A DNA stretch of 64,000 nucleotides from CAYYFX01 sp046330135 (GTDB taxonomy: Bacteria; ARS69): the NCBI GenBank assembly GCA_046330135.1, contig JAXLTI010000008.1, positions 1 through 64,000 on the forward strand, in the 5' to 3' direction. Each line of letters begins with the position of its first letter. Position 1 is the stretch's first letter. The position numbers and the translations under genes are program-made. The notes under the pieces are model-generated. The model was not told the origin of the DNA and searched no databases. It saw nothing but the letters and a program-made list of their open reading frames with translations. Shown here piece by piece: positions 9,025 through 16,525 of the stretch.

Positions 9025-10728
9025 GTGGGAACTCCGATCGACTACGCCGCCCTTCGCCGCACGGTCCGCTGGGACCAGGCCGCGAAGGAGCTGGGCCTCA
9101 CCGACGGAGGCCCCATCAACCTGGGTCAGCTCTGCGTCGACCGTCACGTCGCCGCCGGCCGCGGCGAGAAGCTGGCGCTCGTGCACGAGAACCACGAAGG
9201 CGCGCTGCGCACCTTCACGTACCGGGACCTGCAGCGCCTCTCGAACGGCTGGGCGAAGTTCCTCGCCGGGCACGGCATCCGGCCGCTGGACCGCGTGTGC
9301 CTCTTCCTCGACCGCATCCCGGAGCTGTACATCGGCTTCATGGGAATCTCGAAGACCGGCGCGGTGGTCGTGCCGCTCTTCTCCGCGTTCGGCGACGACG
9401 CGCTCGTGCAGCGCATGGAAGACTGCCGCGCCACCGCCATCATCACGCAGCGGCGCCACGTGGGCAAAGTGCGGAAGGCGCTGGACCGCCTGCCGGATCT
9501 CAAGCTCGTCATCGTGGTGGACCACGACGCGGACGGGAAGGCGCTCCGCGAGGGCGAGGTGGCGTACTCGATGATGGACCATGCCGAGGACTCGTTCCCG
9601 GTGGCGCGGACGTACGCGGAGAGCCCGAGCGTGCTGCACTACACCAGCGGCACCACCGGCAAGCCGAAGGGCGCGCTCCACGTGCACTCCAGCATCCTGG
9701 CGCAGTACCTCACCAGCAAGCTCGTGCTGGATCTCGAGGAAGACGACATCTACTGGTGCACGGCCGATCCCGGTTGGGTCACGGGCACGAGCTACGGGAT
9801 CATCGGGCCGTGGGCGCTCGGCGTGACGCAGATCGTCCTGGACGCCGGCTTCTCGAGCGATCGCTGGTACAGGACGCTGGCGCGGCACCGCGTGACGGTG
9901 TGGTACACGGCGCCCACCGCCATCCGCATGCTGATGAAGGACGGCGTGGAGCCGGTGAAGCGGCACGACCATACGGCGCTGCGCCACATGGCGTCGGTCG
10001 GCGAGCCGTTGAATCCCGAGGCCGTCCACTGGGGCCGCGAGGCCTTCGGTCTCGACTTCCACGACACGTTCTGGCAGACGGAGACCGGCTCGATCATGGT
10101 CACGAATCTTCCCGGCATGAAGGTGAAGCCCGGCAGCATGGGGCTGCCCTTCCCCGCGCTCACCGCCGCCATCATCGACCCGAAGTCCGGCGAGCCGGTG
10201 ACGGAGCCCGGTCGGGTGGGGCTCATCGCCATCAAGCCGCCGTGGCCGAGCATGCTGCGCACTTACTGGAACAACAGCGCCACGTACTACGGCAAGTTCC
10301 TCAACGGCTGGTACGTGTGCGGGGACCGCGCCAGTCTGGATGCGGACGGCTACTTCTGGTTCACCGGCCGCGACGACGACGTCATCAATACCGGCGGGCA
10401 CCTCGTGGGGCCCTTCGAGATCGAGAGCGCGCTGCTCGAGCACGAGGCCGTCGCGGAGTCCGCCGCCATCGGCAAGCCCGATCCCATGAACATGGAGGTC
10501 GTGAAGGCGTTCGTGGCGCTGAAGCCCGGCTTCGGCGCGTCGTCGGATCTCGAGCTGTCCATCATGAACTTCATCCGCAAGAAGCTCTCCCCGCTCGCGA
10601 TGCCGCAGGAGATCGAGTTCGTGGACCATCTCCCCAAGACGCGCAGCGGGAAGATCATGCGGCGCCTGCTCAAGGCCAAGGAATGGGGCCAGGAAGTGGG
10701 CGACGTGAGCACGCTGGAGGATGCGTAG
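9025..10728 (+). CDS. acsA: AcsA-like acetyl-CoA (short-chain acyl-CoA) synthetase
   Basis: A 567-residue AMP-forming ligase activating acetate or another short acid to acyl-CoA. P-loop LHYTSGTTGKPKG, then DDIYWCTADPGWVTGTSYGI and SVGEPLNPEAVHWG, closely match the Bacillus AcsA group that I know. The C-terminal PKTRSGKIMRR contains the catalytic Lys that is often acetylated. GTG 9025 begins the homologous region; an in-frame ATG at 8959 would add 22 unusual residues. It leads a cluster with an acyl carrier protein and a Kbl-like enzyme, which hints that its product is used by them. A longer acyl substrate cannot be excluded. Confidence 0.92.
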   Translation: MGTPIDYAALRRTVRWDQAAKELGLTDGGPINLGQLCVDRHVAAGRGEKLALVHENHEGALRTFTYRDLQRLSNGWAKFLAGHGIRPLDRVCLFLDRIPELYIGFMGISKTGAVVVPLFSAFGDDALVQRMEDCRATAIITQRRHVGKVRKALDRLPDLKLVIVVDHDADGKALREGEVAYSMMDHAEDSFPVARTYAESPSVLHYTSGTTGKPKGALHVHSSILAQYLTSKLVLDLEEDDIYWCTADPGWVTGTSYGIIGPWALGVTQIVLDAGFSSDRWYRTLARHRVTVWYTAPTAIRMLMKDGVEPVKRHDHTALRHMASVGEPLNPEAVHWGREAFGLDFHDTFWQTETGSIMVTNLPGMKVKPGSMGLPFPALTAAIIDPKSGEPVTEPGRVGLIAIKPPWPSMLRTYWNNSATYYGKFLNGWYVCGDRASLDADGYFWFTGRDDDVINTGGHLVGPFEIESALLEHEAVAESAAIGKPDPMNMEVVKAFVALKPGFGASSDLELSIMNFIRKKLSPLAMPQEIEFVDHLPKTRSGKIMRRLLKAKEWGQEVGDVSTLEDA

Positions 10729-10738
10729 GGCGTAGCTT

Positions 10739-10759
10739 CCGAAGCCCGATCGGCTTCGG
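10739..10759 (+). other. intercistronic hairpin between acsA and ACP gene
   Basis: CCGAAGCC and GGCTTCGG form a perfect 8-bp stem around a 5-nt loop, 10 nt after the acsA stop. It has no U-tract, so it is more likely an mRNA processing or stability element or a leaky attenuator than a full terminator. Confidence 0.5.
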
Positions 10760-10834
10760 CGATGGAGCCCACCCGGCCACGCGCTGCGCGGATGCGCACC
10801 GGCGAGCGCCGGGTCCCGGAACGAGGAGCGTGTC

Positions 10835-11080
10835 GTGAAGGACGTGATCCTGGACTACATCCGCAAGGAGTACCTGGACGAGGACGAGGACTTCGAGCTG
10901 GACGAGCACACGCCCCTCATCTCGGGCGGCATCGTGGACAGCTTCAGCATGGTGAGCCTGCTGCGGTTTCTCGAGAGGAAGTACTCGGTCTCCATTCCGG
11001 ACGAGGAGGCCACCCCGGAGGCTTTCGACACGGTGGTGAGCATCATCGAGCTCGTGAAGCGCCACCAGAAGGGCAAGTGA
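10835..11080 (+). CDS. acyl carrier protein, stand-alone
   Basis: An 81-residue acidic carrier protein. The phosphopantetheine site is Ser36 in GGIVDSFSMVSL. Helix 1 is MKDVILDYIRKEYLDEDEDF, and helix 3 includes EEATPEAFDTV. GTG 10835 follows GAGGAGCG. The stop TGA overlaps the ATG of kbl (TGATG), which is strong evidence for translational coupling. It is a close paralogue of the carrier at 29409-29663. It is unlikely to be the housekeeping AcpP, which sits with fab genes and has the GxDSLD motif. It probably holds an acyl or aminoacyl group for the neighbouring enzymes. Confidence 0.92.
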   Translation: MKDVILDYIRKEYLDEDEDFELDEHTPLISGGIVDSFSMVSLLRFLERKYSVSIPDEEATPEAFDTVVSIIELVKRHQKGK

Positions 11081-12327
11081 TGTCGTACCCCGCCTCGGTG
11101 AGGGAAGGCTACCTGACGGAGCTCGGCTCCATCCGCGAGAAGGGCATCTTCAAGGAAGAACGGTTCATCCATTCGCCGCAAGCGGCCGGGATCCGCGTGG
11201 AGTTCCCCTCCGGCGCCGCGCTGCAGGACGTGGTGAACCTGTGCTCGAACAACTACCTCGGTCTCTCCAGCCACCCCGACGTGGTCGCGGCCGCCCACCG
11301 CGGCCTCGACGAGCGCGGCTACGGGATGTCCTCGGTCCGCTTCATCTGCGGCACGCAGGACATCCACCGCACGCTGGAGCGCAAGCTGACCGAGTTCCTC
11401 GGGACCGAGGACACCATCCTCTTCCCGAGCTGCATGGACGCGAACGCCGGCGTGTTCGAGGCGATTCTCGGACCCGAGGACATCATCATCTCCGATCGCC
11501 TCGTGCACGCGAGCATCGTGGACGGCATCCGCCTGTGCAAGGCGGAGCGGGACACGTACAAGCACGCGGACGCGGCGCACCTCGAAGAGAAGCTCGTGGA
11601 GCACGCGGGCAAGCGCGTGAAGATGATCGTGACGGACGGCAACTTCAGCATGGACGGGGACCTCGCCCCGCTGAAGGACATCTGCGACCTCGCCGACAAG
11701 CACGGCGCGCTCGTCTTCGTGGACGACAGCCACGCCACCGGCTTCATCGGCAAGACGGGCCGCGGCACCCACGAGCACCACGGCTGCGTCGGCCGCATCG
11801 ACGTCATCACCACGACGCTCGGCAAGGCGCTGGGCGGCGCGAGCGGCGGCTGCGTGTCGGGCCGTAAGGAGATCGTGGACCTCTGCCGGCAGAAGGCGCG
11901 CCCCTACCTCTTCAGTAACGCGGTCCCGCCGCCGATCGCGTACGCGGCCGTGAAGGTCCTGGAGATCCTCGGCGCCACCACGGAGCGCCGCGACAAGCTC
12001 GAGCGCAACACCACGTTCTGGCGCAAGGCGCTCACGGACGCGGGTCTCGTGATCAAGGACGGCGAGAGCCCGATCGTCCCGGTGATGCTCTACAACGCGA
12101 AGCTCAGCCAGGACATGGCGCGGGACCTCTATCACGAGGGCATCTACGTGGTGGGCTTCTTCTTCCCCGTCGTGGCCGCGGGCCAGGCGCGGATCCGCAC
12201 CCAGCTCTCCGCCGACCACGACATCCCGATGCTCCAGCGCGCCGCCGAGTCCTTCAAGAAGGTCGGCGCGAAGTACGGGATTCTCGGCCTCGACAAGAAG
12301 GGGATCCTCGAGAAGTACGGCGTGTGA
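11080..12327 (+). CDS. kbl: Kbl-like alpha-oxoamine synthase (2-amino-3-ketobutyrate CoA ligase)
   Basis: A 415-residue PLP enzyme. The sequence tracks E. coli Kbl throughout (KGIFKEERFI, NLCSNNYLGLSSHPD, SSVRFICGTQDIHRTLE, ARPYLFSNAV, VVGFFFPVVAAGQARIRTQ). The PLP Lys is 249 in TTTLGKALGG, with His143, Asp215 and His218 in the cofactor pocket. Kbl converts glycine plus acetyl-CoA to or from 2-amino-3-oxobutyrate in threonine catabolism. No threonine dehydrogenase gene is next to it. Instead it is coupled to an acyl carrier protein and an acyl-CoA synthetase. This arrangement recalls ACP-dependent serine palmitoyltransferase loci, so use of an acyl-ACP donor is possible but unproven. Confidence 0.9.
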   Translation: MSYPASVREGYLTELGSIREKGIFKEERFIHSPQAAGIRVEFPSGAALQDVVNLCSNNYLGLSSHPDVVAAAHRGLDERGYGMSSVRFICGTQDIHRTLERKLTEFLGTEDTILFPSCMDANAGVFEAILGPEDIIISDRLVHASIVDGIRLCKAERDTYKHADAAHLEEKLVEHAGKRVKMIVTDGNFSMDGDLAPLKDICDLADKHGALVFVDDSHATGFIGKTGRGTHEHHGCVGRIDVITTTLGKALGGASGGCVSGRKEIVDLCRQKARPYLFSNAVPPPIAYAAVKVLEILGATTERRDKLERNTTFWRKALTDAGLVIKDGESPIVPVMLYNAKLSQDMARDLYHEGIYVVGFFFPVVAAGQARIRTQLSADHDIPMLQRAAESFKKVGAKYGILGLDKKGILEKYGV

Positions 12328-12402
12328 CCGCCCGCCGTCGCGGCCGGCCCCGCCATCCGAACGAGCGCCTCGCGAACGAGACGCTCTCCGGCTTCCGGCG
12401 GG

Positions 12403-12423
12403 CCGGGCGGGATTCCCGTCCGG
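12403..12423. terminator. hairpin, possible bidirectional terminator after kbl
   Basis: A 9-bp stem (CCGGGCGGG with CCCGTCCGG, one wobble pair) around an ATT loop, 75 nt after the kbl stop and 57 nt beyond the stop of the minus-strand small ORF. It has no T-run. It could end both transcripts. Confidence 0.4.
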
Positions 12424-12480
12424 CGCGAAGGTCGAGCCCCCCGCACGAAGGGGCGCCGCCCACCCCGTGTCTCGAAGGTC

Positions 12481-12564
12481 TCAGGCGCGCAGCACGGTCT
12501 GGTTGTGGTTGGCGGACAGTTTGTTCAGCACGAGGTCCAGAATGGCGTTGAAGAGCGCGAGCAT
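12481..12564 (-). CDS. 27-residue small protein with strong Shine-Dalgarno
   Basis: ATG 12564 is preceded at a 6-nt gap by AAGGAGA, one of the best ribosome sites in the window. The product begins MLALFNAILDLVLNKLSANH. Its first 14 residues form a hydrophobic, helix-prone segment, and the tail is Asn/His-rich and polar. It has no known family that I recognise. A stable hairpin lies 34-68 nt upstream of the start in what would be its leader, and another hairpin follows the stop. It could be a membrane-associated small protein, a leader peptide or a dual-function RNA. It is too short for routine gene callers. Confidence 0.55.
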   Translation of the reverse strand: MLALFNAILDLVLNKLSANHNQTVLRA

Positions 12565-12597
12565 GGGAGTCTCCTTCGTTCCAGGGCTCGTCGGGAT

Positions 12598-12632
12598 CCC
12601 GGGGGCCTCGGCCTTCTCGGAGGCCCCGGGGG
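12598..12632 (-). other. strong GC hairpin upstream of the small ORF
   Basis: Twelve-nucleotide arms (CCCGGGGGCCTC and GAGGCCCCGGGG) pair with one mismatch around an 11-nt loop. On the minus strand it lies in the probable leader of the 27-residue ORF. On the plus strand it could be a second terminator for the kbl operon. Confidence 0.5.
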
Positions 12633-12730
12633 CGGGCCGCATCGCACCGCTACCCCTCTTGCGCCGTAAGCGGCCCGGACATGACACCGGGCCGGAGGTC
12701 GCCCGCCCCTTTCGCCGCGTCCCCCGGGGG

Positions 12731-12760
12731 GTGACACCCCACCTCCCCAAGCCCTAGCAT
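12731..12760 (+). promoter_or_regulatory. ECF1 promoter, probably leaderless
   Basis: GTGACA (12731-12736), an 18-nt spacer and TAGCAT (12755-12760) match a housekeeping promoter. Only 6 nt separate the -10 from ATG 12767, so transcription should begin at the start codon. Confidence 0.6.
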
Positions 12761-12766
12761 CGGGGC

Positions 12767-13357
12767 ATGTCGAGCGATCCCCCTGTCGGCGCTCCTCCGC
12801 CGTCGCCCGCCGAACCCCCCGACACCTTCTTCGCCCGGGTCTACGAGGAGCTCCGGACGATCGCCCACGCCCGGTTGCGGGGCGAGCTGGGCAACCCGTC
12901 CCTGCAGACCACTGAGCTCGTGCACGAGGCGTTCCTCCGGCTGCGCGGGAGGGATGGAGACGCCTGGCCGGGTCGCGGCCAGTTCTTCGCCGCGGCGGCG
13001 CTGGCCATGCGCCGCATCCTCATCGAGCGGGCACGCGCCCGGAGCCGCGTCAAGCGCGGCGGCGACGCCGACGGCCGCGCGGCCGCCCGAGTGCCTCTGG
13101 ATCTGGAAGAGGTGGTGGCTCTCGCCGACGACCGCGACCCCGAGGCGATCCTCGCCATGGACGAGGCCATCGATCGCCTGGCCGAGAAGGACGACCGCGC
13201 CGCGCAAGTCGTGCGGCTCCGCTTCTACGGCGGGTTGGACGTGGAAGAGACGGCCGAGGCGCTGGGGACTTCCACGCGCACGGTGCTGCGCGACTGGGCG
13301 TTCGCGCGCGCGTGGCTCCACGTGGAGCTGACGGGCGGCGAGTCCGCGTCGGCCTGA
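12767..13357 (+). CDS. ECF sigma factor (Sigma70_ECF / TIGR02999 type), module 1
   Basis: A 196-residue sigma factor with region 2 at about 20-90 and region 4 at about 140-190 (GGLDVEETAEALGTSTRTVLRDWAFARAWLH). Where most ECF factors have DAED before LVQE, this one has Gln47-Thr48-Thr49-Glu50 before LVHEAF. It carries the family's IERARARSRVKRGG linker. The start lacks a ribosome site and lies 6 nt after a -10 box, so the mRNA is probably leaderless. It ends 2 nt from the stop of the convergent TPR kinase. No anti-sigma gene is present, so control by that kinase is likely. Confidence 0.93.
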   Translation: MSSDPPVGAPPPSPAEPPDTFFARVYEELRTIAHARLRGELGNPSLQTTELVHEAFLRLRGRDGDAWPGRGQFFAAAALAMRRILIERARARSRVKRGGDADGRAAARVPLDLEEVVALADDRDPEAILAMDEAIDRLAEKDDRAAQVVRLRFYGGLDVEETAEALGTSTRTVLRDWAFARAWLHVELTGGESASA

Positions 13358-13359
13358 CG

Positions 13360-16221
13360 CTACCGCGCGGCGGCCAGCGGGTAGTCCGCGCGGGCACGAA
13401 GGGGCGTGAGCTCCGCGTACTTCGCGACATCCGCCGGAGTGGCGCCGTGGCTGGCCGCCTCGGCAAGCTGCTTCACGGCGCCCTCCGTGTCGCCGGCCCG
13501 GGCGCGCACCGCCGCCCAGACGAGATGCGGGTTGCCGAGATCGGGATCGTCCGTCCCTGCGGTTCGCAGCGGCATTCCGACCCGCATCATGGCCTCCGCC
13601 TCCGGATGACGTCCCTGCATGGACCGCAAGTACGCGTGCTCGACGAGACATGCCCCGAGGTACATTCGCAGCGCCGCCTTGGTAGAGTCCATGCCCGCCT
13701 CTGCGCGCACGTAGAAGCTGTCCGCGCGCTGGGTGCGGCCTTGGTCGCGGCAGAGCGTGGCGTAGTCCATGGCCGCCAACGGGGCGAACACGCTGGTGGC
13801 CCTCACGCTGTCGAACACGGCGAAGGCCGCCCGGAACGTGGAGTCCGCTTGCCGCGGCCGCTTGGCCCACGCGTAGGTGCGCGCGAGATTCGCCATGGCT
13901 TCGCCGGTCCGCTCGTGCGCAAGACCCAAGCCCTTCTTACCCACGTCGCAAGCTTCCTGGCTGCGCGCAATGGCCAGATCCGGTTTGTCGGCGGTCCGGT
14001 AGAGCGCGCCGAGGGAGGTCAGGTCGCAAGTGAGGGATAGCGGATCTCCGATCGCTCTCCGGATGCGCACCGCCTCCTCTCGCGCCGTGATGGCTTCTTC
14101 GTAGCGCTTGCGGATCTCGAAAGCGTCGGCCTGACCCCCGAGCGCATCCGCGAGGTTCGGATGAGCCCCGGGATAGACGCTTCTCGCGAGGCGCAGGGCC
14201 TGATCCGCGTGGAGCTGCGTGTTCTGCGCGTCGCCCAGCGCCCGATGCACGTTCGCCAGGCGCCGATGAGCGTAGATGGCCCATCCGGTCAGGTCCGACC
14301 CCTCCGCCAGCTGGAGAGTGCGCGAGTACAAGCGCGCCGCTTCCCGGAGGTCGAACCGTTGGTGCGCGATCGTTGCCCGCGTGGAGTAGATCCGCAGAAG
14401 GGCCGTCGTGTCGGGGACCGCCTCCGCCTCCGCGAGTCGAAGGGCGCGTGTGAGGATCGAGTCCGCCTTCGCGAGCTCGCCGCGGTCGTCCCACCAGCTC
14501 CCTTTCCGGTAGAAGCATCTGGCCAGCAGGCGAGTGTCCGGCTTGGCAGAGCGCTGGAGGACGGCGATGGCGCGGTCCAGAACGACCGCCACGCTGTCGG
14601 ACCCCTGCGCGTCCAAGGCCTGGGCCAGGTTGTAGAGCTGACGCGCGGTCTCCGCTCCGGGGCGCGGCTCGGCCCGCTCCGTCGCGGCCAGCGCCTCGCG
14701 CGCGAGGCGGATCGACTCGTCGAAGCGACCGAGATTCTGATACGACTCCGACATCGCCGCCAGGAGGCGCGCCTGCACGAAGGGATCTTCGATCGTTCGG
14801 GACTCGATGCGCCGGGTGCCCTCGTCCAAGAGGGTGCGCGCGGTCAGGTCCTTGCCCTTCGCCACGTCGGGATTCGAGGCGCCGAAGAGTCCCACCAGGA
14901 AGTCGGCCACCTGCTTCGACGACGTTGCTTCTCGCTCCGCCGTCCGTTCCGCGCGGACCGCGCGGCGGAGTCCCATGACGGTGGCCACTCCGCCGGCGAC
15001 GACCGCCAGCAGCACGAGTGCCGTGGCGGTGGTCATGACGCGGTGCTTGCGCACGAACTTCCGCAGGCGGTAGGCGGAGCCGGGCGCGGCGGCCAGCACC
15101 GGCTCGTCCGCGAGGTAACGCCGAACGTCGGCCGCCAGCTCCGCCGCGGACCCGTAGCGTCGCTCCGGGTCCTTCTCCAGCGCACGCCCCGCGATCCACT
15201 CCAGCTCGCCGCGCAGGTCTCGGAGCAGAACCCGCGCCTCGCACGAGCGGGCGGCCGCGACGGCGCCGAGAGTCTCCGCGGAGCGAGACAGCCGCGTGGC
15301 GAGCGGAGGAGGATCTTCCTCCCGAACCACCCGCAGCGCTTCGGAGAGCGGGCTCTCCGCGAGCCGGTCGGAGTCGAACGGCAAGACGCCCGTGAGCAGC
15401 TCGTAGAGCAGGACCCCGAGCGAGTACACGTCCGAGCGCGTGTCCACGGCGCCCGCCACGGCGCCCGACTGCTCCGGGCTCATGTAGCCGAGCGTTCCCA
15501 CGATCATGCCTTCGCGCGTGACGAGCGTTTCGCCGCGTCCGGGCGTCGTGGCCTTCACGACGCCGAAGTCGATGACCTTCGGTGAAGGCGCGCCGTCGCG
15601 TCGCGTGACGATCACGTTCGACGGCTTGAGGTCGCGGTGGATCACTCCCTTCTGGTGCGCGTGCTGCACGGCGTCGCAGACCGCAGCGAAGAGCGCCAGG
15701 CGTTCGCGGATGCGGAGGCGCTCCGCGTCGCAGAACTTGGTGATGGGCGAGCCGGGCACGTACTCCATCACGAAGTACGGGCGGCCGGTCTCGGTGGCGC
15801 CGGCCTCGAACACCTGCGCGATCCCGGGGTGCTCCATGAGCGCCAGCGCCTGACGCTCCACTTCGAATCGCGCCACGATCTGCGCCGTATCCATCCCCGG
15901 CTTGATGAGCTTCAGCGCCACGCGGCGGTGGATGGGCTTCTGCTGCTCCGCGAGCCATACGACGCCGAAGCCGCCTTCGCCGAGGATCTCGAGCAGGTGG
16001 TAGGCGCCGATGGTCCCGGCGGCGGGGGCGGAGGGGGCGGTGTCGCGCGGCGCGAGGAAGCGGTCGGCGGTTCCTTCGGAAGCGAGGAGCCGCTCGACGT
16101 CGGCGCGCAGCCTCGGGTCCTCGGCAGTCTCGCGGTCGAGCAACGCGCTCCGCTCGGCGGCGGGGAGATCGCGGGCGCGATCGAAGAGGTCGCGAAGGCG
16201 GTGCCAGCGCTCGTCGGTCAT
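13360..16221 (-). CDS. Ser/Thr protein kinase with TPR tail, module 1
   Basis: A 953-residue membrane kinase. An N-terminal region (1-65, MTDERWHRLRDLFDRARDLP...) is shared with the paralogue at 21628-24486. The Hanks domain is intact: glycine loop GEGGFG 81-86, Lys104, HRD 195-197, DFG 218-220 and SPE 248-250. One membrane helix follows near residue 400 (VMTTATALVLLAVVAGG). The rest is a large array of TPR-like repeats, probably extracytoplasmic. ATG 16221 lies 8 nt after TAGACT, which suggests a leaderless transcript. It is convergent with ECF1 and presumably phosphorylates it. Confidence 0.95.
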   Translation of the reverse strand: MTDERWHRLRDLFDRARDLPAAERSALLDRETAEDPRLRADVERLLASEGTADRFLAPRDTAPSAPAAGTIGAYHLLEILGEGGFGVVWLAEQQKPIHRRVALKLIKPGMDTAQIVARFEVERQALALMEHPGIAQVFEAGATETGRPYFVMEYVPGSPITKFCDAERLRIRERLALFAAVCDAVQHAHQKGVIHRDLKPSNVIVTRRDGAPSPKVIDFGVVKATTPGRGETLVTREGMIVGTLGYMSPEQSGAVAGAVDTRSDVYSLGVLLYELLTGVLPFDSDRLAESPLSEALRVVREEDPPPLATRLSRSAETLGAVAAARSCEARVLLRDLRGELEWIAGRALEKDPERRYGSAAELAADVRRYLADEPVLAAAPGSAYRLRKFVRKHRVMTTATALVLLAVVAGGVATVMGLRRAVRAERTAEREATSSKQVADFLVGLFGASNPDVAKGKDLTARTLLDEGTRRIESRTIEDPFVQARLLAAMSESYQNLGRFDESIRLAREALAATERAEPRPGAETARQLYNLAQALDAQGSDSVAVVLDRAIAVLQRSAKPDTRLLARCFYRKGSWWDDRGELAKADSILTRALRLAEAEAVPDTTALLRIYSTRATIAHQRFDLREAARLYSRTLQLAEGSDLTGWAIYAHRRLANVHRALGDAQNTQLHADQALRLARSVYPGAHPNLADALGGQADAFEIRKRYEEAITAREEAVRIRRAIGDPLSLTCDLTSLGALYRTADKPDLAIARSQEACDVGKKGLGLAHERTGEAMANLARTYAWAKRPRQADSTFRAAFAVFDSVRATSVFAPLAAMDYATLCRDQGRTQRADSFYVRAEAGMDSTKAALRMYLGACLVEHAYLRSMQGRHPEAEAMMRVGMPLRTAGTDDPDLGNPHLVWAAVRARAGDTEGAVKQLAEAASHGATPADVAKYAELTPLRARADYPLAAAR

Positions 16222-16229
16222 CGCCCGCG

Positions 16230-16235
16230 AGTCTA
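16230..16235 (-). promoter_or_regulatory. -10 box TAGACT of kinase 1, probably leaderless
   Basis: TAGACT on the minus strand ends 8 nt before ATG 16221, and no Shine-Dalgarno is present. The -35 is not clear. Confidence 0.45.
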
Positions 16236-16363
16236 CCGGATATCGCGCCGCCCGGGCGCGGTGCGTGGTGGTGCTTCTCGATGGATCGCCCGGGTTCCCG
16301 CCCTCGAAGTCCGCGCACATGACACGGATCGTCCGCAACCGGGGGGAGCGGGTCCCGCCGACG

Positions 16364-16395
16364 AAGAGGCCGGAACCACCAGGTCCCGGCCTCTT
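16364..16395 (-). terminator. terminator hairpin downstream of the FG-GAP gene
   Basis: AAGAGGCCGG and CCGGCCTCTT form a perfect 10-bp stem around a 12-nt loop, about 130 nt beyond the FG-GAP stop. It should insulate the kinase gene from the surface-protein transcript. The T-tract is short. Confidence 0.65.
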
Positions 16396-16525
16396 CCCAC
16401 AACCATCGCGCCATCACGATCTTCCGCGCCTCGCTGCAACCTCCGACCTGCCGCGAACTGACGCCCGGGGAGCCTGGTGCCGTCGGTGAGGCGCCCGGCC
16501 GTCGATCGCTTCCTGCGGACGCAGG

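Larger units (their letters stand above)
12328..12766. other. intergenic region holding a small ORF and two hairpins
   Basis: This 439-nt gap contains a hairpin at 12403-12423, a 27-residue ORF on the minus strand (12481-12564), a strong hairpin at 12598-12632, and the ECF1 promoter at 12731-12760. Long GC-rich frames crossing it on both strands look non-coding. Confidence 0.55.
16222..16525. other. intergenic region between kinase 1 and the FG-GAP gene
   Basis: This 304-nt region lies between two minus-strand genes. It holds a strong terminator hairpin (16364-16395) and the kinase -10 box (16230-16235). No gene is credible within it. Confidence 0.6.

Noticed and set aside
11080..12327. Serine palmitoyltransferase assignment for the oxoamine synthase
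   Set aside because: The sequence follows Kbl motif by motif (for example SSVRFICGTQD and TTTLGKALGGASGG), while Spt enzymes differ at these places; ACP linkage alone is not enough.
12403..12640. Hairpins near the small ORF as a riboswitch
   Set aside because: The stems are simple hairpins without the conserved junctions of any riboswitch class I know.
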